Program-made: the position numbers and the translations under genes
The notes under the pieces: generated by a model
What the model was told of the DNA's origin: nothing
The model's input: only the letters and a program-made list of their open reading frames with translations
Databases searched by the model: none
Origin: Pseudomonas sp. GR 6-02
GTDB taxonomy: Bacteria > Pseudomonadota > Gammaproteobacteria > Pseudomonadales > Pseudomonadaceae
Assembly: GCF_001655615.1 (NCBI RefSeq)
Contig: NZ_CP011567.1
Span: 1,187,001 to 1,251,000, forward strand
Length of the DNA: 64,000 bases
Direction: 5' to 3'
In this document: positions 16,985 to 26,191 of the stretch, one piece after another
How the letters are laid out: each line of letters starts with the position of its first letter
How positions within the stretch are numbered: the stretch's first letter is position 1

Positions 16985-18367
16985 TCAGAACGATGACTGG
17001 ATCTTGATCCCGCCAATCAGCGCGTCGTCGACCTTGTCCACGCCACCGGGGTGGCGGATGTATTGCAGGTTCGGGCGCACGGTCAGCCAGTTGGTGACGT
17101 GCACGCCGTAATAGAGCTCGCTGCTGTATTCGGTGTCTTGCGGGGGCAGGAACGACGGATCGTCGAAGTCGAAGGCGGCGCGGGCCTGGTTGGTGGCCTC
17201 GGCGTTCTTGCGGTAGGCCGGGTTGACGTGGACACGGGCCAGCGCGAAGCCGATATCGTCTTTGGCGCGGGCATCGAACAGGCCTTTGTAGACGACACCG
17301 GCCTGGACATAGTTGTCGATGGCGTTGGTCTTCTTGTCGTGCATCGTGGCGTTGGCGAACACACTCAGGCCGCGTGAATTGTCGCTGGCGCGGCTGGTCA
17401 GTTGCTGCTGAATACCGAGCCATACGCCATGTTTGCTCGATGCACTGCGGTAAGCCTCGCCGCTCAGGGCGGCCGGCTGGCCATTGCCGTCCTTATAAAC
17501 GTCGCTGGCCTTGGCGCTGCTGTAGTAGTAACCGGCGCGGTATTCACCCGGCAGGCCGTTGAGCTTCGGGGTCCAGACCAGTTCTACCGGCAGGATTGCG
17601 CCCTGAGTGCCGCTGCCGCTGAGCTTGAAACCGTTGCCGCGATCCAGATTGGACGGGTTTTGCTCGTAAGCCCCGACTTGTGCGTAAAGCTCGGGCGTCA
17701 GGTGATATTTGACGCGCATGGCCCACTGGCTGACGGGCCAGTTGTACCAGATGCCACCGACCCAGTTACCGACCTGGGAGCCGCAGAACGCCAGGTTCTG
17801 GAAGTCGCAGGGGAAGCTGTTGAAGTCTTCACCCTCGCCAAAGCGGCCGACCTTGATGTCGAGCTTCTGGTCGAAGAATTTCTGCTGGTACCACATCTGC
17901 GTCAGGCGCCAGGTCTGGCCACGGCCCCAGACTTCTTGCGCCGAGGTGAAACCGCCGACACGCGGGTCGTTGATCCGGTCGTTGCTGATGTTGTTGCCAT
18001 TGCGTTCGGTGATGGTCAGCTGAAATTCAGCGTCGTCCCAACCCAGAATCTTCTGCAAGTCCAGGTGAGTGCCCAAGGCAAACTGATCGCTGTAGCGCGC
18101 GGTACGGTCATGGTCGTAGCCACCGTGCAGATTGCTGCCCATTTCGCCGGTGTAATCGACTTTGAAGTCGTAGCCTTTTTCCGAAAGTTCGGTGCGAGTG
18201 CCGTTCCAGTCACCCAGCATCCATGGCGAGTTGCTATCGAAGGCTGGCGCGGCCTGGGCGCAAGTGGCAAGGCCCAGAGCGGTGAACCCGCTGATCAGCT
18301 TCAGGGCTTTTCGGCTGGACACAGCGGGTGAGACAGCGCTGTCTCGCGGAGTTTGAAAATCAGGCAT
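16985..18367 (-). CDS. oprB: Carbohydrate-selective porin, OprB family
   Basis: A 460-residue outer-membrane beta-barrel of the OprB family that lets glucose and related sugars into the periplasm. A signal peptide is visible but set back by ~20 residues (RKALKLISGFTALGLATCAQA, cleaved about residue 40). The mature start FDSNSPWMLGDWNGTRTELSEKGYDF, the middle FPCDFQNLAFCGSQVGNW with two Cys, and the C-terminal IKIQSSF ending in Phe are all family traits. It is the upstream neighbour of gcd, so sugar uptake and periplasmic oxidation are encoded together. Confidence 0.9.
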   Translation of the reverse strand: MPDFQTPRDSAVSPAVSSRKALKLISGFTALGLATCAQAAPAFDSNSPWMLGDWNGTRTELSEKGYDFKVDYTGEMGSNLHGGYDHDRTARYSDQFALGTHLDLQKILGWDDAEFQLTITERNGNNISNDRINDPRVGGFTSAQEVWGRGQTWRLTQMWYQQKFFDQKLDIKVGRFGEGEDFNSFPCDFQNLAFCGSQVGNWVGGIWYNWPVSQWAMRVKYHLTPELYAQVGAYEQNPSNLDRGNGFKLSGSGTQGAILPVELVWTPKLNGLPGEYRAGYYYSSAKASDVYKDGNGQPAALSGEAYRSASSKHGVWLGIQQQLTSRASDNSRGLSVFANATMHDKKTNAIDNYVQAGVVYKGLFDARAKDDIGFALARVHVNPAYRKNAEATNQARAAFDFDDPSFLPPQDTEYSSELYYGVHVTNWLTVRPNLQYIRHPGGVDKVDDALIGGIKIQSSF

Positions 18368-18562
18368 AGAGAAGGAATTCTTGATCTTTTTCTAAAGGGG
18401 ATGCGCTGAACGCAGCAGGAATGCAGCAGGGGAGAAGCGTTTCAGCTGGACGGGCGTAAGGATAATGTTCTGTAACACATTGAGAAAGGGCTTTTACTGA
18501 CATGGATCATTTCGGATTTGGTAACAGTCGGCTGCGACCGGTCGCCGCAGTGCCAGGTGGCG

Positions 18563-18592
18563 CAAAAAAAAGGCGGACTGAATAGTCCGCCT
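18563..18592 (-). terminator. Rho-independent terminator of the glyA-like operon
   Basis: AGGCGGACT (18571-18579), 4-base loop, AGTCCGCCT (18584-18592), with eight A residues at 18563-18570 that become a U-run on the minus strand. It closes the five-gene operon 18611-24061. Confidence 0.9.
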
Positions 18593-18610
18593 CGCCATGT
18601 TTCAGGGCCG

Positions 18611-19849
18611 TTAATTCAACAGATAGACCGGGAAGCATTCACACAAATGCATCACCCGTCGACGGACATTGTCCAGCAGTGCCGCATTGGTCGGTTGCTC
18701 AAGCAGGTCGGCAATCAGGTTGGCCACTTCGGCGCATTCGGCTTCACCGAAGCCCCGCGTGGTCAGGGCGGGTGTACCAATGCGGATGCCGCTGGTGATC
18801 GCAGGTTTTTGCGGATCGTCGGGGATCGCGTTCTTGTTCAAGGTGATGTGGGCGCTCTCGAGCAACGCCTCGGCATCTTTTCCGGTGATGTTCTTCGCGC
18901 GCAGATCGAGCAGGAACATGTGGCAGTCGGTGCCCCCTGACACCACCCGCAGGCCGCGTCGAGTAAGGATATTCGCCATGGTCCTGGCGTTGTCGATGAC
19001 GCGTTGCTGATAGTGCTTGAACTCATCGCCGAGGGCTTCGTTGAGCGCTACGGCCTTGGCGGCGATGACGTGCATCAGAGGTCCGCCCTGATAGACCGGG
19101 AATATCGTCTTGTCGAGCAACGCCGCATGTTCGCGTTTGGCCAGGATCAGACCACCCCGTGGGCCGCGCAGCGTTTTATGAGTGGTCGAGGTGACGAAGT
19201 CGGCAATGCCGACCGGCGAGGGGTACAGGCCGGCTGCGATGAGTCCGGCGTAGTGCGCCATGTCGACCATCAGGTACGCCCCGATTTCATCGCAGATGTT
19301 GCGAAAACGCTGGAAGTCGATGGTCCTTGAATACGCCGAGGCACCGGCAATGATCATTTTCGGTCGGTGTTCCCGGGCCAGGGCTTCCATCTCGGCGTAG
19401 TCGAGGGTTTCGCTGTGTTTTTCCAGGCCGTAAGAATAGGCGGTGTAGAACTTGCCGGAGAAGTTTACCGAGGCGCCATGGGTCAAGTGGCCGCCATCGG
19501 CCAGGGACATTCCCAGAATCGTGTCGCCAGGGTTGAGCACAGCGAGAAACACGGCCTGGTTGGCCTGGGAGCCGGAGTGCGGCTGGACGTTGGCATATTC
19601 GCTACCAAACAGTTTGCAGGCACGTTCGATGGCGAGGCTTTCAATCTCGTCGACCACTTTACAGCCACCGTAATAGCGCTTGCCTGGGTAGCCTTCGGCG
19701 TACTTGTTGGTCAGCACCGAACCTTGGGCTTCCAGCACTTCTTCGCTGACGTAGTTTTCCGAGGCGATCAACTCCAGGTGGGTTTCCTGGCGGTTGCGTT
19801 CGCGGCCGATCAGGCGAGCGAGGGTGGGGTCTAGATTCTGCAGGCTCAT
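18611..19849 (-). CDS. glyA: Serine hydroxymethyltransferase paralogue (last gene of catabolic operon)
   Basis: A 412-residue PLP enzyme of the SHMT family, normally interconverting serine and glycine with tetrahydrofolate. Signatures are [34 protein letters not shown] and the PLP lysine in [12 protein letters not shown] (Lys225). The usual VDMAHVAGL reads VDMAHYAGL (Tyr200), and the loop before QGGPLMH reads FPVY instead of the usual Gly-containing form, hinting at a different acyl or side-chain preference. The start at 19849 is chosen because AAAGGA lies 9 bases before it; the ATG 9 bases upstream abuts that site. It ends an operon with an oxidase, RidA and another PLP enzyme, so it may serve degradation rather than one-carbon supply. 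Confidence 0.88.
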   Translation of the reverse strand: MSLQNLDPTLARLIGRERNRQETHLELIASENYVSEEVLEAQGSVLTNKYAEGYPGKRYYGGCKVVDEIESLAIERACKLFGSEYANVQPHSGSQANQAVFLAVLNPGDTILGMSLADGGHLTHGASVNFSGKFYTAYSYGLEKHSETLDYAEMEALAREHRPKMIIAGASAYSRTIDFQRFRNICDEIGAYLMVDMAHYAGLIAAGLYPSPVGIADFVTSTTHKTLRGPRGGLILAKREHAALLDKTIFPVYQGGPLMHVIAAKAVALNEALGDEFKHYQQRVIDNARTMANILTRRGLRVVSGGTDCHMFLLDLRAKNITGKDAEALLESAHITLNKNAIPDDPQKPAITSGIRIGTPALTTRGFGEAECAEVANLIADLLEQPTNAALLDNVRRRVMHLCECFPVYLLN

Positions 19850-19862
19850 GGAGGGCATTCCT

Positions 19863-21116
19863 TTAAATGAGTGCTTCAGCCAAGGGGGCTGGCGCGTGAC
19901 GCGGCAACACCCGTGACTGGCTTTTGCTGGTATCGGAAAGAAAAATGGACGTGTCTTTCAGACCGCTGCCGGTGATCAGCACCACGGCGGTTTGCGGCGT
20001 GTCGGGGTGTTCTTCGGCGTACTTGAGCAGACCGGCGAAGGCGCTGGCTGCCCCGGCTTCGGGGAAAACGCCGGTGCTGGCGGCCAGTCTGGACGCCGCT
20101 GCGACAATGCTCGGGTCACTGACACAGATGAACTCGCCCTCGCTGGCCGTTACCGCGCGCAAGGCCTTGAGACGGTCGCGCGGCAGGGCCACGTTGATGC
20201 TGCTGGCGAGGCTGGTAGGCGTAATGCGTTCGGTCTGCTGCATCGGCTGGTCGCTGCGCCAGGCTCGATACATGAAATTGCTGTTTTGCGCCTGTACGCC
20301 GATCAGCCGTGGCATGCGTTCAATCCAGCCCAGTTGCAGCAGATCGAAGAAGCCTTTGTACACCGAGCCCAGGATGCAGCCATTGCCGACTGGGACAAAC
20401 ACCAGGTCCGGGACTTGCCAGGCGAGCTGTTCGCACATCTCGAAAGCCACGGTTTTCTTGCCTTCGCTCATGTACGAATTGATGCCGGTGGTGCGGTTGT
20501 ACCAGCCATGGGTTTCGCAGGCGTCGAAGCATTGTTCGAACGCTTCGTCGTATTGCCCATCGACCAGTACGATCTCGGCACCGTAGCCCTGCATTTGTGC
20601 GAGTTTCTCGCGGGGAGCACTTTTTGGCAGGTAAATCACGTTGCGCAGACCCAGGCTCGCGCTCATTCCGGCCAGCGCCGAAGCAGCGTTGCCAGTGCTG
20701 GCGACGGCGACGGTGCTCGCACCGGATTGCATCGCATGGGCTACAGCCAGGGCGCTGGCGCGATCCTTCAATGAGCCGGTAGGCTGCCGGGATTCATCCT
20801 TGATGAATACCTTGATTGGCGCCTCTCTGCCGAGCAATTCGGGACGTGAATACAACGGCGTGTTACCCACCAGTAATGGTGGAATGAACTGCGTGGAATT
20901 CAGCGGCATCAGCCGGTCATAACGCCACATTCCCCGGGCGTGGTCATGAGCCAGACTGTCCCGTGACCATTCGCGTGCCAGTGTCGGGTAATCGTAGAGC
21001 GCATCGAGAGCACCATCGATTTTGCAATGGGGGCAGTAGTAGCTGACTTCATGTGGCTGGTAGCGGCGTTCGCAAGCCAGGCACTGCAATACATACTCTC
21101 TGTAAGACTTCTTCAT
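19863..21116 (-). CDS. Threonine synthase-like PLP-dependent enzyme
   Basis: A 417-residue fold-type II PLP enzyme. The N-terminus has a zinc-ribbon-like C-x2-C ... C-x2-C ([17 protein letters not shown]), common in one threonine synthase subgroup. The PLP lysine is Lys117 in TGSLKDRAS, with the glycine-rich [12 protein letters not shown] phosphate loop and a [10 protein letters not shown] segment. The canonical reaction is O-phosphohomoserine to threonine, but members of this family also include dehydratases and ammonia-lyases. Its place in an oxidase/RidA/SHMT operon suggests a lyase acting on a hydroxy-amino acid. The ATG at 21116 has CAAGGG 6 bases upstream; 13 bases separate its stop from the SHMT start. 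Confidence 0.82.
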   Translation of the reverse strand: MKKSYREYVLQCLACERRYQPHEVSYYCPHCKIDGALDALYDYPTLAREWSRDSLAHDHARGMWRYDRLMPLNSTQFIPPLLVGNTPLYSRPELLGREAPIKVFIKDESRQPTGSLKDRASALAVAHAMQSGASTVAVASTGNAASALAGMSASLGLRNVIYLPKSAPREKLAQMQGYGAEIVLVDGQYDEAFEQCFDACETHGWYNRTTGINSYMSEGKKTVAFEMCEQLAWQVPDLVFVPVGNGCILGSVYKGFFDLLQLGWIERMPRLIGVQAQNSNFMYRAWRSDQPMQQTERITPTSLASSINVALPRDRLKALRAVTASEGEFICVSDPSIVAAASRLAASTGVFPEAGAASAFAGLLKYAEEHPDTPQTAVVLITGSGLKDTSIFLSDTSKSQSRVLPRHAPAPLAEALI

Positions 21117-21224
21117 GGCCAACCCTTGAAAGTACGCTTCCCTGACAACGTCGGTTCAGCGCGGAAACACGGATCACTCCGATGCGCCGGACCGACGGGT
21201 ACTTCGCTATCCGAAGATTTTTTT

Positions 21225-21656
21225 TCAGACCACCATGATGGCGTCGATGGCGACCAGGGTATTGCGCGCCAAGGCGCTGGCGCCGGCGGTGGTGCGGGCT
21301 GGATAAGGCTGGGTGAAATACTCTTCCATGACCCGGTTCAGGGTCGGGAACTCGCTCAGGTCCGTGATGAACGCAGTGACCTTGACCACGTTCGCCAGAG
21401 TGCCGCCCGCGGCTTCGGCCATCTGCGCCAGATTGTCCAGGGTCTGACGCAGTTGCCCTTCGAAATCCTGAGCCAGCACTTCATTGTTCAACGCCGAGAC
21501 CGGGGTCTGTGCCGACAGGTAGATGGTCTGCCCATGACTGACCTTGATGCCTTGGGAGTAAGTGCCCAGAGGCAGCGGGGCCTTGTCGGTGAAGATGACG
21601 TTTTCTTCGCCCAGAAAAGGTTTGGCCAAGGGCTGGAGTTGAGCGTTGGTCTGCAT
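21225..21656 (-). CDS. RidA family reactive imine/enamine deaminase
   Basis: A 143-residue YjgF/YER057c/UK114 protein. RidA enzymes hydrolyse the 2-imino or enamine products released by PLP dehydratases and FAD amino-acid oxidases to 2-oxo acids plus ammonia. Family segments are APLPLGTYSQGIKVSHGQTIYLSAQTP, the central TLDNLAQMAEAAGGTLANVVKVTAF and PARTTAGASALARNTLVAIDAI; the Arg of the PART motif is the substrate-carboxylate ligand. An AAGGAT site precedes the ATG. The gene lies between an FAD oxidase and a PLP enzyme, both likely sources of imines. Confidence 0.9.
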   Translation of the reverse strand: MQTNAQLQPLAKPFLGEENVIFTDKAPLPLGTYSQGIKVSHGQTIYLSAQTPVSALNNEVLAQDFEGQLRQTLDNLAQMAEAAGGTLANVVKVTAFITDLSEFPTLNRVMEEYFTQPYPARTTAGASALARNTLVAIDAIMVV

Positions 21657-21686
21657 GATGACGATCCTTGTTAGTGGGTTGGGGGG

Positions 21687-22859
21687 TTAGTGCAAGTCGG
21701 CAACCTGTCGCACGGCCAGGGCCGAGAATTCCTCGTCACGGCAACGCGCCGGGGAAAAGTGCTGGTAGTTGAGGTGCAGGGCCGCCAGGTCGGACGGCAT
21801 TGCGTTGCCCAGTGCGGCGTGACTGCACAACCGGGCAATGGCCGGTGCGGCCTGAATGCCGTAGCCGCCCAGTGCGGCAAGCCAGATGAAACTTTCCTGC
21901 AACGGGTCCTGGCCCAATACCGGCGAACGGTCGGCAACAAAGGTGCGTAGGCCTGCCCACTTGTTGATGATCGAGCGAGGGCGCAGCCGTGTGGTGTTTT
22001 GCAGGCGATCCATGGTGATGGCCAGATCGAGTTCATCCGGCAGGGCATCGCAAGGCAACGACGGGCTTTCATCGCAAGGCGAGACGATCAGGCGTCCGGC
22101 TTCCGGCTTGATGAAAATGTCTTCGTCGACCGTTCCCAGGTATGGTGTGCGGTGCACGTCGCATTGCGGATCGACCGCCAGCACCGTGCGGCGCAGTGGC
22201 CGCACACCTACCTTCGGCAAACCGCAGCGCTCGGCCAATTCATCGGCCCAGGCGCCGGCGGCGTTGACCACAATCGCGGTCTCGAGGTGCTGGCCATCCT
22301 GGGTGTGTAACGTCCAGTGACCGGCACGGTACTGGCCCCGCAACACTTCGGTCTCACGTTTGACCACACCGCCGCGAGCGCGCAGGCCGCCAAGATAGGC
22401 ACCATGAATGCCGTGTACATCCAGATCGAAGGCGCTGGGTTCGAAAATCCCCGCGCTCCACGCGCCCTCTGCCAAGTAAGGCACCAGTTCAAGGACTTGT
22501 TTCTCGTCGAGGAACTGCGCCGTCGGCACCTGCCCGAGAACCGCGGTGAAACGGGCGGCCAACTTATCCACACGTGCCGCCTGGGCCACGATCAACGCAC
22601 CCCGTGGTGCCCACAATGGATGTTCGGCGAGCCCCTCGGGCGGATTCTCGAAAAAGCTCCGGGAGGCACAAGTCAGCGAGCGGATCTGCTGGTTGCCGTA
22701 GCTTTCCATGGAAATCGCCGCCGAACGCCCGGTGGTGTGATAGGCCAGTTGTGGTTCGCGTTCAAGCAGGCACACGCTGCCGTGAGCCGCCAGTTCATAG
22801 GCGGCGGATACCCCGGCAATCCCGCCGCCAACCACGATGAAGTCGTAACGAGCGGTCAT
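21687..22859 (-). CDS. FAD-dependent amino-acid/amine oxidase (DAO family)
   Basis: A 390-residue flavoprotein of the D-amino acid oxidase/glycine oxidase/sarcosine oxidase fold. The N-terminal dinucleotide-binding motif is IVVGGGIAGVSAAYELA (residues ~8-24), and the second FAD motif is VVNAAGAWADELA (~197-209). GGYGIQAAPAIARL near the C-terminus is the usual FAD contact in this family. It is expected to oxidise an amine or amino acid to an imine with O2 or a quinone as acceptor. The start overlaps the stop of the transporter gene as ATGA. The substrate cannot be read from sequence. Confidence 0.87.
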   Translation of the reverse strand: MTARYDFIVVGGGIAGVSAAYELAAHGSVCLLEREPQLAYHTTGRSAAISMESYGNQQIRSLTCASRSFFENPPEGLAEHPLWAPRGALIVAQAARVDKLAARFTAVLGQVPTAQFLDEKQVLELVPYLAEGAWSAGIFEPSAFDLDVHGIHGAYLGGLRARGGVVKRETEVLRGQYRAGHWTLHTQDGQHLETAIVVNAAGAWADELAERCGLPKVGVRPLRRTVLAVDPQCDVHRTPYLGTVDEDIFIKPEAGRLIVSPCDESPSLPCDALPDELDLAITMDRLQNTTRLRPRSIINKWAGLRTFVADRSPVLGQDPLQESFIWLAALGGYGIQAAPAIARLCSHAALGNAMPSDLAALHLNYQHFSPARCRDEEFSALAVRQVADLH

Positions 22860-24061
22860 GGTCGGCTGCCCTCGACGACGGTGCCGGATTTGCTTTCCCG
22901 GGTGTAGGTCAGTACGAAATGTGCCACGAGCCCGAAGATCAGCCCCCAGAATGCAGCGGCCAGCCCCAGGAAACTCATGCCCGAGGCGGTGACCAGGAAG
23001 GTGATCAGCGCCGCTTCACGTTGTTTCTCGTCAGCCATGGCTCCGGTCAGCCCGGCGCTGATCGCCCCGAACAGGGCCAGGCCGGCGAGGGAGGCGATCA
23101 GCTCTTTGGGCAAGGCAGAAAACACCGAAGCGAGGGTCGCGCCGAAGATGCCCATCAGAATGTAGAACACCCCGCAGGCGATCCCGGCGATGTAGCGCTT
23201 GTCGCGATCTTCATGGGCTTCGCGGCCGGTGCAGATAGCGGCGGTGATGGCCGCCAGGTTTAAGCCATGGGAGCCGAATGGCGCCATCAAAATCGAGCCG
23301 ATGGCTGTGACCGAAATGATCGAGCGCGCGGGGGTGTTGTAGCCCGAGGTGCGCAACACCGCCATGCCCGGCACGTACTGCCCGGTCAGGGTGACGAGGG
23401 CCAGCGGCAGGCCGATATTGATGATCGCGTGCCAGCTCCACTGCGGGGCAATGAAGATCGGGTGAGCGACATCGACGGTGATCGAACCTGTGTTGAGTCC
23501 ACCGAACGAGGCGGCCACGGCGCAGCCGACAATCAATACCGACAGGATGGCGTAGCGCGGTGAAAAGCGTTTGAACAGCAGGTACGCCGCGATCATTGAC
23601 AGCACCATGCTCGGCTGCAGCTTGATTGAGGTGAAGAGTTCAGCGCCGAAACGAAACAGGATGCCGGCGAGCATGGCGGCGGCGATGGCTTTTGGCAGGC
23701 GACTCATCAATTTGTCGAACGCACCGGACAAGCCGACCACCGCGATAATCACCGAAGCCACCACATAGGCGCCGATGGCCTCGGGCAGGGAGACCGTGGG
23801 CAGCATCGACACCAGCAACGCCGCACCCGGTGTCGACCATGCCGTAATCACCGGAATCCGCAAGCGCCAGCTCAATAACAGACCGGTAATGCCGCTGCCG
23901 ATGGAAATAGCCCAGATCCAGGACGACACTTGATCATTGGGCAGGTGTGCCTCCCGGGCCGCCTGAAACACGATGATCAGCGGGCCGGCATAGGAAATGA
24001 TCACGGCGATGAAGCCTGCAATGATCGCTGACAGGGATAGATCCTTTCTGAGTGTGTCCAT
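22856..24061 (-). CDS. BenE family (benzoate/H+ symporter-like) transporter
   Basis: A ~401-residue integral inner-membrane protein of the BenE family with about 12 hydrophobic segments. The N-terminus LSLSAIIAGFIAVIISYAGPLIIVFQAAR and segments such as WSTPGAALLVSMLP and FGSHGLNLAAITAAICTG are typical. BenE itself imports benzoate; paralogues next to amino-acid genes probably carry other small acids. It is the first gene of the operon and overlaps the oxidase gene (ATGA). The ATG at 24061 is chosen because the family starts almost directly with the first helix; an in-frame GTG at 24088 is possible. Confidence 0.85.
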   Translation of the reverse strand: MDTLRKDLSLSAIIAGFIAVIISYAGPLIIVFQAAREAHLPNDQVSSWIWAISIGSGITGLLLSWRLRIPVITAWSTPGAALLVSMLPTVSLPEAIGAYVVASVIIAVVGLSGAFDKLMSRLPKAIAAAMLAGILFRFGAELFTSIKLQPSMVLSMIAAYLLFKRFSPRYAILSVLIVGCAVAASFGGLNTGSITVDVAHPIFIAPQWSWHAIINIGLPLALVTLTGQYVPGMAVLRTSGYNTPARSIISVTAIGSILMAPFGSHGLNLAAITAAICTGREAHEDRDKRYIAGIACGVFYILMGIFGATLASVFSALPKELIASLAGLALFGAISAGLTGAMADEKQREAALITFLVTASGMSFLGLAAAFWGLIFGLVAHFVLTYTRESKSGTVVEGSRP

Positions 24062-24409
24062 GATGTCTCGGCTTGGCGTGGCTGGCACGCGGTGATTCAG
24101 AATGAGATTGAGTCGATTGCTTCGATTCGAGATGAGTGTATTTGAATGAATTGAGTTGATTCAATAGGCGAGGAGGTTGTTACGAGATGTTTTTTTGCTA
24201 TCAAGCTGTATTTGTCAGGCTTTTTTCAAATAACTATTTGATTTATAAGAAAATATAGTTTTTGAAAAATATTTTGCATGAAAGATGCTTTTCGATTCAT
24301 TCGCCGAATCAATCGACTCAATTTATTGATTGAATCCATTTATTAGTTGCCTAACCACCATGTGATATGCTCGGATATTCATCATTTCTACGATGGGTAG
24401 CGATCATTC
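24062..24409. promoter_or_regulatory. Divergent regulatory region with repeated ATTGAGTYGATT motif
   Basis: An AT-rich 348-bp gap between the divergent transporter operon and its MocR regulator. ATTGAGTCGATTG occurs at 24107-24119, its exact reverse complement CAATCGACTCAAT at 24310-24322, and a near copy ATTGAGTTGATT at 24150-24161. Further GATTCA/TGAATC half-sites lie between 24296 and 24336 (GATTCATTCGCCGAATC, TTGATTGAATCC). MocR proteins commonly bind direct or inverted repeats in such divergent promoters, so these are the likely operator boxes. Confidence 0.6.
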
Positions 24410-25798
24410 ATGTGGGTTCCTCAGCTAAGCGAGTTCAGCCAGCCGATGTATTTGTCGATTGCCGACGCGTTGGCGCGCGATATCAGCAACGGCGTGTTGA
24501 ACGAAGGTGATCGTCTGCCGACCCTGCGGGAGCTGGCCACCACGCTGAATGTCACGCCCGGTACCATCAGCCGTGCCTATAGCGAAGCCCATCGGCGGCG
24601 TCTGGTGCAGGGGGAAGTAGGGCGTGGCACTTATGTGCTCAACCAGAAACAGTTGGAACTGCCGGCCAGCAACAGTGCCGTTTCGCTGAATCTTGGGCAG
24701 TCTGAGTTATTGGACCTTTCGATCATCAAGCCTTACAGCGAAACCCTGGAATACTGGTTGCGTGGAGCCTTGGTGGGCATGGCCAAAAGCACGGATTTTG
24801 CCCATACCCTCGACTATGCCCCCGATGGCGGTCATCCGGCTCATCGCGAGGCGGGCGCGCAATGGCTGCGCCATTCGTTGCCCGATGCACAATGGCAGCA
24901 AGTGGTGATCACCGCCGGCGCACAGCATGGTTTGATGGTCGCGATGAGTGCGTTGACCAACGCCGGTGATCTGGTGCTCTGCGAGGAGCTCTGCTACCCC
25001 GGCATCATTTCCCTTGCCCATGGACTCGAACGACGCCTGCGTGGCGTACCAATGGACGATGAAGGGATCATTCCCGAAGCGCTGCGTGAGCTGTGCCAGC
25101 GTGAGAAACCGGCGATGCTGGTCTGCGTGGCGACGTGCCAGAACCCAACGGCGGCGATCATGTCGCAAAAACGTCGGGCACAAATCGCGGCGTTGGCCGA
25201 GGAGTTCGACTTCATTATCCTGGACGATGACATCTACGGTTTTCTGGCCACCGACCCGTCGATCAAGCCGCTGTCGGCGTTTGCCCCGGATCGTTCGGTG
25301 TACCTGACCAGTCTGTCGAAGTCGGTCATGCCGGCCTTGCGGATTGGCTATCTCTATAGCCCGCCGAAACTGCTGTCGCGCCTGACCTCCATGGTGCGCA
25401 GCAGCGTCTGGATGCCGTCGCCATTGACCGCTCAGTTGGCCAGCAACGTGATCACCGAGGGGCTGGATAAAAAGCTGATACGCATTCAGCGCAACGAGGC
25501 CGCCGGGCGGCAGGCGATCGCTCAGGAAATCTTCGCCAATTTCGAGCTCAAGACCCAGCCGTATTCCTACCACGTCTGGTTGACGTTGCCCGAGCCCTGG
25601 ACCAGCGACGAATTCACCATGCTGGCCCGTGCCAACGGTGTGCTGGTCCTCAGCGGTACCCAGTTCCAGGCCGAACGTAGCGGCATTACGCGCTGCGTGC
25701 GACTGGTGTTGATGTCGCCCACCAGCCAGGACGAATTGCGGTTTGCCCTGACCAAGCTGGCCAGCCTGATCGATTCGGACCCGCGTCGTTATTACTGA
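24410..25798 (+). CDS. MocR-type regulator (GntR HTH fused to aminotransferase-like domain)
   Basis: A 462-residue transcription factor of the PdxR/MocR family. The N-terminal winged helix is GntR type: LSIADALARDISNGVLNEGDRLPTLRELATTLNVTPGTISRAY (residues ~16-58). The rest is a fold-type I aminotransferase domain, with PLP-binding ITAGAQHGLMVAMSAL, the Asp/Tyr-containing ILDDDIYGFL, and SLSKSVMPALRIGY carrying the PLP lysine. MocR proteins use PLP, free or bound to an amino acid, as effector. It is divergent from the transporter-oxidase-RidA-PLP-SHMT operon and is very probably its regulator, suggesting the inducer is an amino compound. Confidence 0.9.
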   Translation: MWVPQLSEFSQPMYLSIADALARDISNGVLNEGDRLPTLRELATTLNVTPGTISRAYSEAHRRRLVQGEVGRGTYVLNQKQLELPASNSAVSLNLGQSELLDLSIIKPYSETLEYWLRGALVGMAKSTDFAHTLDYAPDGGHPAHREAGAQWLRHSLPDAQWQQVVITAGAQHGLMVAMSALTNAGDLVLCEELCYPGIISLAHGLERRLRGVPMDDEGIIPEALRELCQREKPAMLVCVATCQNPTAAIMSQKRRAQIAALAEEFDFIILDDDIYGFLATDPSIKPLSAFAPDRSVYLTSLSKSVMPALRIGYLYSPPKLLSRLTSMVRSSVWMPSPLTAQLASNVITEGLDKKLIRIQRNEAAGRQAIAQEIFANFELKTQPYSYHVWLTLPEPWTSDEFTMLARANGVLVLSGTQFQAERSGITRCVRLVLMSPTSQDELRFALTKLASLIDSDPRRYY

Positions 25799-25958
25799 GC
25801 CGGGTGCTATCTCCTGACGTTTGTCCCTCGGATGATGGCCAACTCACCTACAGTTAATTCAGTCTCTGACGAATGCCTCTGTCCGGAGCCCTTCCACCGG
25901 ACGAAAGCCTCCGTTAAGGTGCGCGGCTTCCCATCCTTTCATCGTTCGAAGGCCCGGC

Positions 25959-26189
25959 ATGACCGAACACAACCCTGATCCCCTGCACGGCGTGACGCTG
26001 GAGCAAATCCTCAACGCCCTGGTTGCGCACTACGAGTGGTCGGGGCTGGCCGAGCGTATCGATATCCGCTGCTTCAAGAGCGACCCAAGCATCAAGTCGA
26101 GCCTGACCTTTTTGCGCAAAACTCCGTGGGCGCGGGAGAAGGTCGAACGCCTGTACGTGAAACTGATGCGCACCAAGCGCCCGGTCTGA
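25959..26189 (+). CDS. VF530 family protein
   Basis: A 76-residue small basic protein of the VF530 (DUF2132) family, a compact helical domain suggested to bind DNA but without known role. The core is [57 protein letters not shown], nearly the whole family domain. A CGAAGG site lies 9 bases before the ATG. It is followed 2 bases later by a membrane protein gene, so the pair may be co-transcribed. Confidence 0.9.
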   Translation: MTEHNPDPLHGVTLEQILNALVAHYEWSGLAERIDIRCFKSDPSIKSSLTFLRKTPWAREKVERLYVKLMRTKRPV

Positions 26190-26191
26190 GC

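Noticed and set aside
17402..18331. A 309-codon plus-strand open frame inside the OprB porin gene
   Set aside because: Antisense shadow; the porin frame has signal peptide, barrel motifs and terminal Phe.
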